NCBI GenBank assembly: GCA_964527215.1
Contig: CAZGNZ010000035.1
Span: forward strand, 1-49,048
DNA: 49,048 bases
Source: CAZGNZ01 sp964527215
GTDB lineage: Bacteria; Fidelibacterota; Marinisomatia; SCGC-AAA003-L08; JACNLC01
Direction of reading: 5' to 3'
The position numbers and the translations under genes were made by a program. The notes beneath the pieces were generated by a model, which was not told the origin of the DNA, searched no databases, and saw only the letters and a program-made list of their open reading frames with translations. Positions 26,168-36,575 of the stretch are shown piece after piece (within the stretch, counting starts at the first letter, position 1; every line of letters begins with the position of its first letter).

Positions 26168-28751
26168 CCGGTAAACTGGTTGAGACGACAATCACAACCT
26201 TTCTAAGCCGCCTGTGCGGCGGTCAACATCTGAATCTGTATGTAAGCCTAGGCAATTGTTTTCTAAGCCGCCTGTGCGGCGGTCAACTCAATGGCTTTTA
26301 CTTTGTCAAGATACCCATTTTTCTAAGCCGCCTGTGCGGCGGTCAACCAGATTCAAGTGCAACAGTAACAGTGACCCAATTTCTAAGCCGCCTGTGCGGC
26401 GGTCAACCAGCACTGGACTGTTACCTCTACCGCTGAAGGTTTCTAAGCCGCCTGTGCGGCGGTCAACAAGACCGGGAAAGCGCAATGAATTCCCTCAGAT
26501 TTCTAAGCCGCCTGTGCGGCGGTCAACGAATTAAGACAGGACCATATGATAACCGTGTTTTTCTAAGCCGCCTGTGCGGCGGTCAACGCAGAATTGCACG
26601 AATTCGTTCATATTGTTCCTTTCTAAGCCGCCTGTGCGGCGGTCAACAATATGTTAAATATCAGTAACATATAACTATCTTTCTAAGCCGCCTGTGCGGC
26701 GGTCAACCTAAAAATCTGTGTCTGACTAAGACGTGAGCATTTCTAAGCCGCCTGTGCGGCGGTCAACAGGTGATCTATGACCGGACCCCGGTTAGATACT
26801 TTCTAAGCCGCCTGTGCGGCGGTCAACAGACTTATGTGCGTTGCGATACCGCTCCTGCATTTCTAAGCCGCCTGTGCGGCGGTCAACCTTAGTAATTAGA
26901 AATAAAGAGGCTTATTTTTTTTCTAAGCCGCCTGTGCGGCGGTCAACGCAGCGCAGACAGGCAAAGACGCCGCAGGCAATTTCTAAGCCGCCTGTGCGGC
27001 GGTCAACAAGCGCAATTGATCTATCTACTCTTGAATTCTTTTCTAAGCCGCCTGTGCGGCGGTCAACGATTATCGCCGGCTTGAGCGAGGGATGTGATAT
27101 TTCTAAGCCGCCTGTGCGGCGGTCAACGCCACCGATAAGGCTTCATTCAAGCTGCTGAATTTCTAAGCCGCCTGTGCGGCGGTCAACAAAAGCCTGCGCA
27201 ACATCTGGAAGACCCTGAATTTCTAAGCCGCCTGTGCGGCGGTCAACAGTCCGAGATGATTGATGAACTTGATTATACCTTTCTAAGCCGCCTGTGCGGC
27301 GGTCAACTGTGACAGTTACATCCTGGCCCTCAATGGCATTTTCTAAGCCGCCTGTGCGGCGGTCAACGCCATTACAATAAGTACCAGGATGGACTCACGA
27401 TTTCTAAGCCGCCTGTGCGGCGGTCAACTTTCTCAAGATCCTGTAGAGCTTGTCCTTTAATTTCTAAGCCGCCTGTGCGGCGGTCAACAGATCTCAGGGG
27501 GATCAGCTTCAGATTCTTGTTTTCTAAGCCGCCTGTGCGGCGGTCAACTTGACAATCTTTGAAGATCCGCTCAGAGTAGTTTTCTAAGCCGCCTGTGCGG
27601 CGGTCAACCACCACGGATGTAAAAATGGAAGTGTTTTCGATTTCTAAGCCGCCTGTGCGGCGGTCAACTTATTACCCATTGTTTTTATTGCCTTTCAGTT
27701 TTTCTAAGCCGCCTGTGCGGCGGTCAACGGATTTTCTAAAAACGACCCCTCTTCCTCCTTGTTTCTAAGCCGCCTGTGCGGCGGTCAACTTATTGCAGTT
27801 TCGCCGGATCTGATGTACTCATTTCTAAGCCGCCTGTGCGGCGGTCAACTTCAGCGATGACAGTTTACAAATCAATCCCATTTTCTAAGCCGCCTGTGCG
27901 GCGGTCAACGCCCAGTGGGGATTTGCAGATCCCTATTATCATTTCTAAGCCGCCTGTGCGGCGGTCAACGATGGACCGGATGGTCCGCTCTCCCCGGAAC
28001 TTTTCTAAGCCGCCTGTGCGGCGGTCAACTTAGATCGCAAATAAATGATATCTACATTGAATTTCTAAGCCGCCTGTGCGGCGGTCAACGAGCGGTTTGA
28101 TTATGCAAAAGAAGGCCGTAATTTCTAAGCCGCCTGTGCGGCGGTCAACTGAACCAGGTTCAGGAAACGGGACTCTTTGTCTTTCTAAGCCGCCTGTGCG
28201 GCGGTCAACAAAACGGGACTCTTTATCGGTGCCGAACTCTGTTTTCTAAGCCGCCTGTGCGGCGGTCAACCATACTCATGTTTGAGAATGATTTTGCCCA
28301 GTTTTCTAAGCCGCCTGTGCGGCGGTCAACCCAATCACCTGATAATATTATCACCTGGACAGTTTCTAAGCCGCCTGTGCGGCGGTCAACGAATGTCGGA
28401 CTCGATTCGATAATTGCTGCCTTTTCTAAGCCGCCTGTGCGGCGGTCAACGTACTCGTCAAAAGAGAGGTTCACCGGATCTGTTTTCTAAGCCGCCTGTG
28501 CGGCGGTCAACATATTTCATTGCCCGATGCTTTCACAGATAACTTTCTAAGCCGCCTGTGCGGCGGTCAACGATAATAGTCAATCCGGTACGTTCCATCA
28601 TCCTTTCTAAGCCGCCTGTGCGGCGGTCAACTCTGGCATTTAGGACCATTATTTTTTTGGATATTTCTAAGCCGCCTGTGCGGCGGTCAACGTTCAGATC
28701 CGATGAAGTTGGCAACTACCTGTTTTCTAAGCCGCCTGTGCGGCGGTCAAC

Positions 28752-30105
28752 GTCACTGTGTTCGGAAAGTATATCAGGCCCAGTTTCTAAGCCGCCTGTG
28801 CGGCGGTCAACGAAAGTTTCCAGGGATAGCCCCAGATCTTCCATTTCTAAGCCGCCTGTGCGGCGGTCAACTTAATAAAACACCTGATAAGGATTCATCC
28901 AATGTTTCTAAGCCGCCTGTGCGGCGGTCAACTAGCCTGGCTCACAGATCTTGGCACAGTCGATTTTCTAAGCCGCCTGTGCGGCGGTCAACCATATTAA
29001 TAATGGTGCTGTAATAGCCGTTCCTTTCTAAGCCGCCTGTGCGGCGGTCAACGGCCCAAAGATTTCTATACGAGTTACACGCTTTTTCTAAGCCGCCTGT
29101 GCGGCGGTCAACGTATTGCTTTATGGAAGCCGAAATATTACAATTTTCTAAGCCGCCTGTGCGGCGGTCAACGGGCAGATCAGGCATCTGCAGATTGACC
29201 GGGTTTTCTAAGCCGCCTGTGCGGCGGTCAACTACCGTATTGACTTTCGTTTCCACCCTGACAATTTCTAAGCCGCCTGTGCGGCGGTCAACGATATGGG
29301 TAAGTATCTCCAGAAAATGCTCGATTTCTAAGCCGCCTGTGCGGCGGTCAACCACTGCCTGGAATGTAAAAGGTGATCCATTTGTTTCTAAGCCGCCTGT
29401 GCGGCGGTCAACATCCGCATGAGATGGATGTAGGCGGAGGTGGTTTTCTAAGCCGCCTGTGCGGCGGTCAACTGCTCCGGGTTTGTCAGGACGGTGAAGA
29501 ACGATTTCTAAGCCGCCTGTGCGGCGGTCAACGTCACTGTGTTCGGAAAGTATATCAGGCCCAGTTTCTAAGCCGCCTGTGCGGCGGTCAACGAAAGTTT
29601 CCAGGGATAGCCCCAGATCTTCCATTTCTAAGCCGCCTGTGCGGCGGTCAACTTAATAAAACACCTGATAAGGATTCATCCAATGTTTCTAAGCCGCCTG
29701 TGCGGCGGTCAACTAGCCTGGCTCACAGATCTTGGCACAGTCGATTTTCTAAGCCGCCTGTGCGGCGGTCAACGTATTGCTTTATGGAAGCCGAAATATT
29801 ACAATTTTCTAAGCCGCCTGTGCGGCGGTCAACGGGCAGATCAGGCATCTGCAGATTGACCGGGTTTTCTAAGCCGCCTGTGCGGCGGTCAACTACCGTA
29901 TTGACTTTCGTTTCCACCCTGACAATTTCTAAGCCGCCTGTGCGGCGGTCAACGATATGGGTAAGTATCTCCAGAAAATGCTCGATTTCTAAGCCGCCTG
30001 TGCGGCGGTCAACCACTGCCTGGAATGTAAAAGGTGATCCATTTGTTTCTAAGCCGCCTGTGCGGCGGTCAACATCCGCATGAGATGGATGTAGGCGGAG
30101 GTGGT
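28752..30105 (-). repeat. segmental spacer duplication inside the array
   Basis: Counting spacers from the left, spacers 48-59 (28752-29444) are copied as spacers 61-70 (29533-30105). The right copy lacks the equivalents of spacers 52 and 53 (28993-29084), and a single unique spacer (number 60, 29473-29504) lies between the copies. All ten shared spacers look identical base for base, including the one 33-nt spacer. Confidence 0.93.
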
Positions 30106-31550
30106 TTTCTAAGCCGCCTGTGCGGCGGTCAACTACCAGGGTGTGATCATCACTCTGACGGCCGCATTTCTAAGCCGCCTGTGCGGCGGTCAACAGTTTG
30201 AATGTTATATCGTTACCTGCGCCAGCTTTCTAAGCCGCCTGTGCGGCGGTCAACGTTTGCCAAATCCTTTGTAGCAGCGCCCTTCATTTCTAAGCCGCCT
30301 GTGCGGCGGTCAACTATCTGAGGGTATTAAGGCCATGTACTCTGCATTTCTAAGCCGCCTGTGCGGCGGTCAACAATCCCCAGGGGTTATACACATTTAT
30401 CATATCATTTCTAAGCCGCCTGTGCGGCGGTCAACTTCCAATGTTTTGACCATGCGCCTTCTGAAGAATTTCTAAGCCGCCTGTGCGGCGGTCAACTTGT
30501 CATACGTCTCCTTAAATTCCTTGACTTCTTTCTAAGCCGCCTGTGCGGCGGTCAACAGTTTATACATTACTGATCCCTCCTATTAATATTTCTAAGCCGC
30601 CTGTGCGGCGGTCAACTCATTCAGCGGTGAATCCGGGAAGCACAGCCATTTCTAAGCCGCCTGTGCGGCGGTCAACCAATGGGAAATGCCCCAATGTGAA
30701 CATCCAGATTTCTAAGCCGCCTGTGCGGCGGTCAACTATGAGTTTACTACAATTGAACCACAACAGATTTTCTAAGCCGCCTGTGCGGCGGTCAACACAT
30801 TGTCACCAACTTCAAGATGCCAATACCTTTTCTAAGCCGCCTGTGCGGCGGTCAACGAATTAGTTCTATATGTAGCCAGAACTCCCTTTTTCTAAGCCGC
30901 CTGTGCGGCGGTCAACTTCTGCGAACAGTTCGGTCACAATTGGGTCATTTTCTAAGCCGCCTGTGCGGCGGTCAACTTATCTCGATCAATTTTCATGTAA
31001 TGCCGGATTTTCTAAGCCGCCTGTGCGGCGGTCAACTGCCACTTCCGATTCAGGTATTTCGATGTCGTTTTCTAAGCCGCCTGTGCGGCGGTCAACAAAT
31101 GGTTGAGCTTTGAATGGATCAAATCCCATTTCTAAGCCGCCTGTGCGGCGGTCAACACAATTCATTGATTTTTGATATGCTCCAAGAGTTTCTAAGCCGC
31201 CTGTGCGGCGGTCAACAGTTTGACAGTACAGCAGTGATTTCCCTTCCGTTTCTAAGCCGCCTGTGCGGCGGTCAACTGAAATGCCGATCTTACGGGCCAG
31301 CCATGCCTTTTCTAAGCCGCCTGTGCGGCGGTCAACCTAAAGCACTTGCCAGTGATTCAACACTAGATTTTCTAAGCCGCCTGTGCGGCGGTCAACATAC
31401 AGCATTGCCGGTAATTGGCCAGACAACCATTTCTAAGCCGCCTGTGCGGCGGTCAACCTTGGGAAATAGTTATAGTTGTAGTTGTTATTTTTCTAAGCCG
31501 CCTGTGCGGCGGTCAACATCAAGTAGAGCAGAGTCAAAATTTAGAAGGTT

Positions 31551-31578
31551 TTTCTAAGCCGCCTGCGCGGCGGTCAAC
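31551..31578 (-). repeat. CRISPR repeat variant with a loop substitution
   Basis: The plus strand reads CCTGCGCGGC instead of CCTGTGCGGC, a single T-to-C change in the hairpin loop. It is internal, not near an end, and flanks the repeat-like spacer at 31579-31610. Confidence 0.85.
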
Positions 31579-33469
31579 TAGAATAATTTCCTGTTGCGGC
31601 GGTCGGTATATTTCTAAGCCGCCTGTGCGGCGGTCAACGGACCTTCAACTTTTAATGCTTCAATTTGGTTTTTCTAAGCCGCCTGTGCGGCGGTCAACGA
31701 TCGTACTCCCCTAACGCAATGAAATACACATTTCTAAGCCGCCTGTGCGGCGGTCAACATGTAAACTAGCAGGGAGGTCTATTCTCGGATTTTCTAAGCC
31801 GCCTGTGCGGCGGTCAACCAGTTTTACAATGATGGGAATAGTATATACCTTTTCTAAGCCGCCTGTGCGGCGGTCAACTTAGATCTTTTTGAAACATCTG
31901 GTGATCTTCATTTCTAAGCCGCCTGTGCGGCGGTCAACATCCTCGCTGATCCCGGAAGTGTGCATCACCTTTTCTAAGCCGCCTGTGCGGCGGTCAACTA
32001 TTCATTGAACAAATTAGGAGAATTGCAACATTTCTAAGCCGCCTGTGCGGCGGTCAACTAATCGGCAAGGATTTGCCGGTGTTTACGGAATTTCTAAGCC
32101 GCCTGTGCGGCGGTCAACTATTCTTGGAGGATGTTGTTAAGAGTTTTTGATTTCTAAGCCGCCTGTGCGGCGGTCAACCATACATGTGCGATCCGGAGCA
32201 TGGCCAGCCTTTTCTAAGCCGCCTGTGCGGCGGTCAACGACTGGGGCTATTCACCACATCCATATTCAATTTTTCTAAGCCGCCTGTGCGGCGGTCAACA
32301 TGATTGGATGCGCTGTGTAGCTCTGGACTGGTTTCTAAGCCGCCTGTGCGGCGGTCAACGGACAGGATAGCCAGGTCTTTAATGACCTCATTTTCTAAGC
32401 CGCCTGTGCGGCGGTCAACGCAAAGAAATCACGTATGAGCGAGGGCCTTAATTTCTAAGCCGCCTGTGCGGCGGTCAACCAGCCATGTCCTTGTATGCTT
32501 TCCGCTGTTTTTTTCTAAGCCGCCTGTGCGGCGGTCAACTAGAAGTTCAATCCTGAACACTGACATAGTGTTTTCTAAGCCGCCTGTGCGGCGGTCAACT
32601 CAGTTATCTGAGATTCAGATGCTTCGGCAGCATTTCTAAGCCGCCTGTGCGGCGGTCAACCATACTCATGTTTGAGAATGATTTCTCACAGTTTTCTAAG
32701 CCGCCTGTGCGGCGGTCAACGACATAACCGGCATTTACAAACGGGAACTTGTTTTCTAAGCCGCCTGTGCGGCGGTCAACATATCGATGTCCAATACACA
32801 GATCTCATCAAATTTCTAAGCCGCCTGTGCGGCGGTCAACTGATCCTGTTCCAGGCGGTTGACGGTTCACCTTTTCTAAGCCGCCTGTGCGGCGGTCAAC
32901 GATTGTGTGGAGTGCCTGCTTACGGGAATGTATTTCTAAGCCGCCTGTGCGGCGGTCAACACTGAGTATCGTGACAAGCAGGGTCATGATCTTTTCTAAG
33001 CCGCCTGTGCGGCGGTCAACATCCACAACCTGGTTGATCTCCTTATCCGAGATTTCTAAGCCGCCTGTGCGGCGGTCAACAAGCACAAATGCATTGTCTC
33101 GATATGGCATCACTTTCTAAGCCGCCTGTGCGGCGGTCAACAAGCGTCTGCATTGCAGCAAGTTTCAGTATATTTTCTAAGCCGCCTGTGCGGCGGTCAA
33201 CAATGAATCTGTGGTCTCCCGCAATTGTGCATTATTTCTAAGCCGCCTGTGCGGCGGTCAACTTGGAACTGCGACATTAGCCGGTGAAACATGGTTTCTA
33301 AGCCGCCTGTGCGGCGGTCAACATGCGGCAGCTGACATGGTTTCAAAAACTCTTTTTCTAAGCCGCCTGTGCGGCGGTCAACCGTCATGTGTGCCGAGAC
33401 GATTGGAGCTGATGTTTCTAAGCCGCCTGTGCGGCGGTCAACAGTTATAAAAGACTCATAATATCAATT

Positions 33470-33569
33470 NNNNNNNNNNNNNNNNNNNNNNNNNNNNNNN
33501 NNNNNNNNNNNNNNNNNNNNNNNNNNNNNNNNNNNNNNNNNNNNNNNNNNNNNNNNNNNNNNNNNNNNN
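33470..33569. other. 100-N assembly gap at the leader end of the array
   Basis: Exactly 100 N, the usual placeholder for a gap of unknown size. The 55 nt left of the gap (33415-33469: one repeat plus 27 nt of leader) are identical to the 55 nt right of it (33570-33624). The true distance may be zero, or leader-proximal spacers may be missing. Confidence 0.95.
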
Positions 33570-33597
33570 TTTCTAAGCCGCCTGTGCGGCGGTCAAC

Positions 33598-33726
33598 AGT
33601 TATAAAAGACTCATAATATCAATTAATACAAGTTGTTCAACGGGAAACGTTGAATACACCAATACTAAAATGAATATTTCCCACTCATTGATATTACTGG
33701 ACTTAGTATGCGGTCGAAAAAATGGG
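33598..33726 (-). promoter_or_regulatory. CRISPR leader with a 7-bp palindrome
   Basis: A 129-nt AT-rich stretch between the csy4 stop and the first repeat. It holds a perfect inverted repeat, TTCAACG/CGTTGAA (33636-33642 with 33648-33654), with a 5-nt centre, 38 nt from the first repeat. A sequence at 33681-33693 matches the IHF consensus with one mismatch when read on the minus strand. Leaders of type I-F arrays carry the array promoter and host-factor sites for Cas1-Cas2/3 integration. I do not see a clear -35/-10 pair. Confidence 0.75.
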
Positions 33727-34305
33727 TCAGAAAATGGGTACGGTGGTCGTCCTGCTTAATCCATAGCAATTGAAAAGGCCGTTTTGCTCATTTTCAACGA
33801 ATGTTCTTTGAATGTAAAGCCGAAAATGTTGTCCATTGGTCTGACTCACCATATTAACGTATGGAGTATTAAACATCTCAGGCTTGTAGTTTGAGAAATG
33901 AACCATGGCGTCTTCTAAGGTTTCAGCTTTTCGCTTTGCACGGCGCCGTGCCAGTTTCTCCCTGTTCCCTTTCGTCTTTTGTTGGCTGAAACAGGCATAT
34001 CCCTTGATTTCAACAGGCACCTTCTCTATCTCATTTATTGAAATGTAGTCTCGTAACCTGGACAGCCATTTTTCGATCTCCAGTTGGGACAAGGCTTCTG
34101 AATCCAACGAGAACAAGCGGAGTTTAATACCCAAGGAATGAGCTTCTGGATTGTATTCTGGAAATGAAATCCCAATATGAGAGGTATCATCATCTGTCTT
34201 GTTTTCAACCAGAGCAATATGGATTTGCTGAAAGAGCTTCTCCAAGATAGAATGAAGTGGTATCCCCAAATCTGGCAACAATATCAACTCAATGTAATAT
34301 CTCAT
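33727..34305 (-). CDS. cas6f: CRISPR repeat endoribonuclease Cas6f (Csy4)
   Basis: A 192-aa enzyme that cuts the pre-crRNA at the base of each repeat hairpin and stays bound to the crRNA 3' end. It is alignable from end to end with P. aeruginosa Csy4. The catalytic H29 is at the same position, the active-site serine is S154 in VSQTNGQHFRLYI, and the C-terminal CYGLS (Y181) and VPIF tail match. An arginine-rich helix (ARRRAKRKAETLEDA, about 119-133) corresponds to the helix that enters the RNA major groove. Its start overlaps the csy3 stop in an ATGA. It is the last cas gene, 129 nt before the array. Confidence 0.96.
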   Translation of the reverse strand: MRYYIELILLPDLGIPLHSILEKLFQQIHIALVENKTDDDTSHIGISFPEYNPEAHSLGIKLRLFSLDSEALSQLEIEKWLSRLRDYISINEIEKVPVEIKGYACFSQQKTKGNREKLARRRAKRKAETLEDAMVHFSNYKPEMFNTPYVNMVSQTNGQHFRLYIQRTFVENEQNGLFNCYGLSRTTTVPIF

Positions 34306-35351
34306 CCTTCAGAATCTCCGCCAAAGACACCTCCCCTGATCAGGTTGGCCACCACAAATTTTTGTTGATTGGGTTCAATCGGCACACCATTTACCCAGTT
34401 TTTCATCAGTGTGTAGAGGTCATTTTTTGATGGCCGATAGGCACGCCCGTGTTGAGTTACCGAGCCATACGGCTCTACAGCGATAGGTATTCTGACATCA
34501 ACATCGACTATTTCTGTTTTCCCTTTACCCTCGGCTTTGATCAACATTGTATCACCATACCAGGTATCAATTGTTCGTATGGCATTACCGATTTTGACAT
34601 TATGCATGGCGGCTGTGCCATCAAGTTGAAACAGTTTTTTCTTCTTCTCACCCATATTCATCTCTTGTGATGGAAACACATGTTGACCCTCACCCAGTTT
34701 GACAAAAGCGTCTACCTTCATAAAAACATAGCTGCTGTCGTTATTACTAACCAGTCCTTTTCGAATTCCTTCTGCCAGTATTTTTAGGCTTTCGTTCTCT
34801 TTGCTTTCAGCAAAGTTTTTCAAAAGAAAATTATAGGCATTGAAAGTAAGCAAAGTCTCCTCATTATGTAGTCTAACTTGTATTATCGCTTTCTCAGCCC
34901 CCACCCGATTGCGCCAAAGAAATCGCCCGTTGGCAATGTTATAGGCATACCGAAAAGCAAGATCATGAATGCTTTCCGACTCCTTGAACTCTTTGACCCT
35001 TTCATATATGGCTTGGGCAAAATCCGGTTTATTGCATGCAAAGGGTTCACCAAGATTACCAATGACACGCAATGAAAAACTGAGTCTGAGGGTATCCCTG
35101 TCTAATATTGGCAGATTTGTATCATCACTATCGGAAGATACAGGATTAGGTGCTGTTTTTTTAACATCATCAATACCATAAGCACTTTGCGTAGATCGAT
35201 TTTGTCGCTTGACTATATGTATAGCTTCCCATTTTTCTTGCTCGTTTTTTTCGTTCCAGCTACCCGCAAACATCAAACCGTCAGAGGTTTCCAGCTTGCG
35301 CTCGAAGGACAGCATACTTGGTAATGCCATTTTAGGTGTGTTATTGCTCAT
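34302..35351 (-). CDS. cas7f: type I-F Cascade backbone protein Cas7f (Csy3)
   Basis: A 349-aa RAMP-fold subunit that would form the six-copy backbone along the crRNA spacer in the Csy complex (P. aeruginosa Csy3 is 342 aa). Recognisable blocks: LPSMLSFERKLETSDGLMFAG at the N-terminus, NIANGRFLWRNRVGAE, the FPSQEM region and the C-terminal EPYGSVTQHGRAYRPSKNDLY. A strong GGAG ribosome site lies upstream of the ATG in the 33-nt gap after csy2, consistent with a need for more copies of this subunit. It overlaps csy4 by 4 nt. Confidence 0.95.
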   Translation of the reverse strand: MSNNTPKMALPSMLSFERKLETSDGLMFAGSWNEKNEQEKWEAIHIVKRQNRSTQSAYGIDDVKKTAPNPVSSDSDDTNLPILDRDTLRLSFSLRVIGNLGEPFACNKPDFAQAIYERVKEFKESESIHDLAFRYAYNIANGRFLWRNRVGAEKAIIQVRLHNEETLLTFNAYNFLLKNFAESKENESLKILAEGIRKGLVSNNDSSYVFMKVDAFVKLGEGQHVFPSQEMNMGEKKKKLFQLDGTAAMHNVKIGNAIRTIDTWYGDTMLIKAEGKGKTEIVDVDVRIPIAVEPYGSVTQHGRAYRPSKNDLYTLMKNWVNGVPIEPNQQKFVVANLIRGGVFGGDSEG

Positions 35352-35384
35352 TAATTATCTCCTTTTGATAGGTTGTGAATTATT

Positions 35385-36575
35385 TTATGAAAAATCATCC
35401 GGATCATCGTGAAAATTTTCAGAGTCCCTAGGACTGGTATCATCAAAATTCTGTTTACACAGATACCAGTGCTTTTGATAATCGTAATACCACAATGACT
35501 GCTTTACTGCTTCCTCATCTCTTATTCGATGAACCCCTTGCCATTCACCAATACTATGCACCGCTTCAACAAAGCAGACATCGGTTTTATCATCGCGAGT
35601 ATTGGCAACATCATCATTTTTATGAACTTCAGTGATGGCCTTATAGCCAACCATTATTGGCACCAGAAAACCCTGCTTCGGTTTTGGGATATACTCCCAG
35701 GCCGCATCCGTTTTTTCATTTGGGTTACAGTAATTTCTCCATTGGGAAAGAAGTTTTTTATTCGAGGTATATTCAGGTATTGAACCAAAATACCTTTTCA
35801 ACGATTCGGGAATTATTGTTTGATCATACGTTTTTTTAAAGTGCTCCTGCCATTCAGTTAACAGCTGCCGGCAAGCTTCATCTTTGGGATATCGCTCAGT
35901 TTGTTGGACCAAATGGCGAGTTATCCAACCAGAGGCAGGTCTTGCTTTTTGTTTCAGAGCAATGAAATCCAGCCATGCATCGAACAATTCTGCCCCTTCA
36001 TTTTCCTGACGTAACTGATGTATATGATCTTTGAGGTATGCGGACCGATCCTGCAAGACAAAACCCGGTATCAGCTTTCTGATAAGCAGTCTAAGATTGT
36101 TTTTGTTTTGCTCATCATCAATGCCAAAGAACTCAACCCCTTTTATATCCAGGATAGTGCCTCCAGCCAGACGCTGCCGAATACAGCAACCGTGTAACCA
36201 TTGTTTTATTACCTCTGCTCGATTTCCTACATAGCCTTCGCAGCCGATAAGCAGAGAAACCGTCATGTTCATCTTTCCTTCTTCGATGATCGGTGGTGAT
36301 CCTACCTTATTTTTTAACTCTTCTCCAAATTGATAAGCCGGATTCTTGGTCTGAACAAATTGATTATATCCATAAGTATGGACCTGATGCTGGTGTGCGA
36401 TTACTGCGCACCCGGACAGACAGATATCTGAAAAGTCGGAATGCTTTTCAAGTTTGCGTTTCAGATTTTGGGTAAAGCCTAAAAAATGGGTAATGGCTGG
36501 AAAACCCCAGGTAAAACCAGAAACGGCATTGGCCCCCTGCACCCTTATTCTGTTGATTAATAGATATTGACTCAT
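35385..36575 (-). CDS. cas5f: type I-F Cascade subunit Cas5f (Csy2)
   Basis: A 396-aa subunit that with Cas8f caps the crRNA 5' handle. The N-terminal YLLINRIRVQGANAVSGFTWGFPAITHFLGF and the following HQVHTYGYNQF are diagnostic. It is longer than P. aeruginosa Csy2 (327 aa). The extra length lies in a basic middle region and in an acidic tail rich in Asp after residue 375. Its start overlaps the csy1 stop in an ATGA, so the two are made in step. Base composition is AT-rich relative to the housekeeping genes. Confidence 0.94.
   Translation of the reverse strand: MSQYLLINRIRVQGANAVSGFTWGFPAITHFLGFTQNLKRKLEKHSDFSDICLSGCAVIAHQHQVHTYGYNQFVQTKNPAYQFGEELKNKVGSPPIIEEGKMNMTVSLLIGCEGYVGNRAEVIKQWLHGCCIRQRLAGGTILDIKGVEFFGIDDEQNKNNLRLLIRKLIPGFVLQDRSAYLKDHIHQLRQENEGAELFDAWLDFIALKQKARPASGWITRHLVQQTERYPKDEACRQLLTEWQEHFKKTYDQTIIPESLKRYFGSIPEYTSNKKLLSQWRNYCNPNEKTDAAWEYIPKPKQGFLVPIMVGYKAITEVHKNDDVANTRDDKTDVCFVEAVHSIGEWQGVHRIRDEEAVKQSLWYYDYQKHWYLCKQNFDDTSPRDSENFHDDPDDFS

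Larger units (their letters stand above)
25900..33597 (-). CRISPR. type I-F CRISPR array, 126 repeats / 125 spacers plus one repeat after a gap
   Basis: A 28-nt repeat recurs every 60-61 nt. Crosswise phase counting from 25900 to the repeat at 33415 gives 126 repeats and 125 spacers (110 of 32 nt and 15 of 33 nt). One more repeat at 33570-33597 follows a 100-N gap. Read on the minus strand, the repeat starts GTTGA, has a 5-bp stem CCGCC/GGCGG around the loop GCACA and ends CTTAGAAA. This is the type I-F architecture, in which Cas6f cuts at the stem base to leave an 8-nt 5' handle. Orientation: the leader and csy4 are on the right and transcription runs right to left. The left end is the older trailer, consistent with a degenerate repeat at 26140-26167. 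Ten spacers are exact duplicates of others, so 115 are distinct. Confidence 0.97.

Noticed and set aside
25742..31714. Long open frames in the array encoding repeated SKPPVRRST-, FLSRLCGGQ- or VDRRTGGLE-type peptides
   Set aside because: The 60-nt repeat-spacer period is a multiple of three, so any frame open through the repeat stays open by chance. These are translations of CRISPR repeats, not proteins.
33598..33726. A tracrRNA or type II element near the array
   Set aside because: There is no cas9 and no anti-repeat. Repeat, Cas6f and the csy genes fix the system as type I-F.
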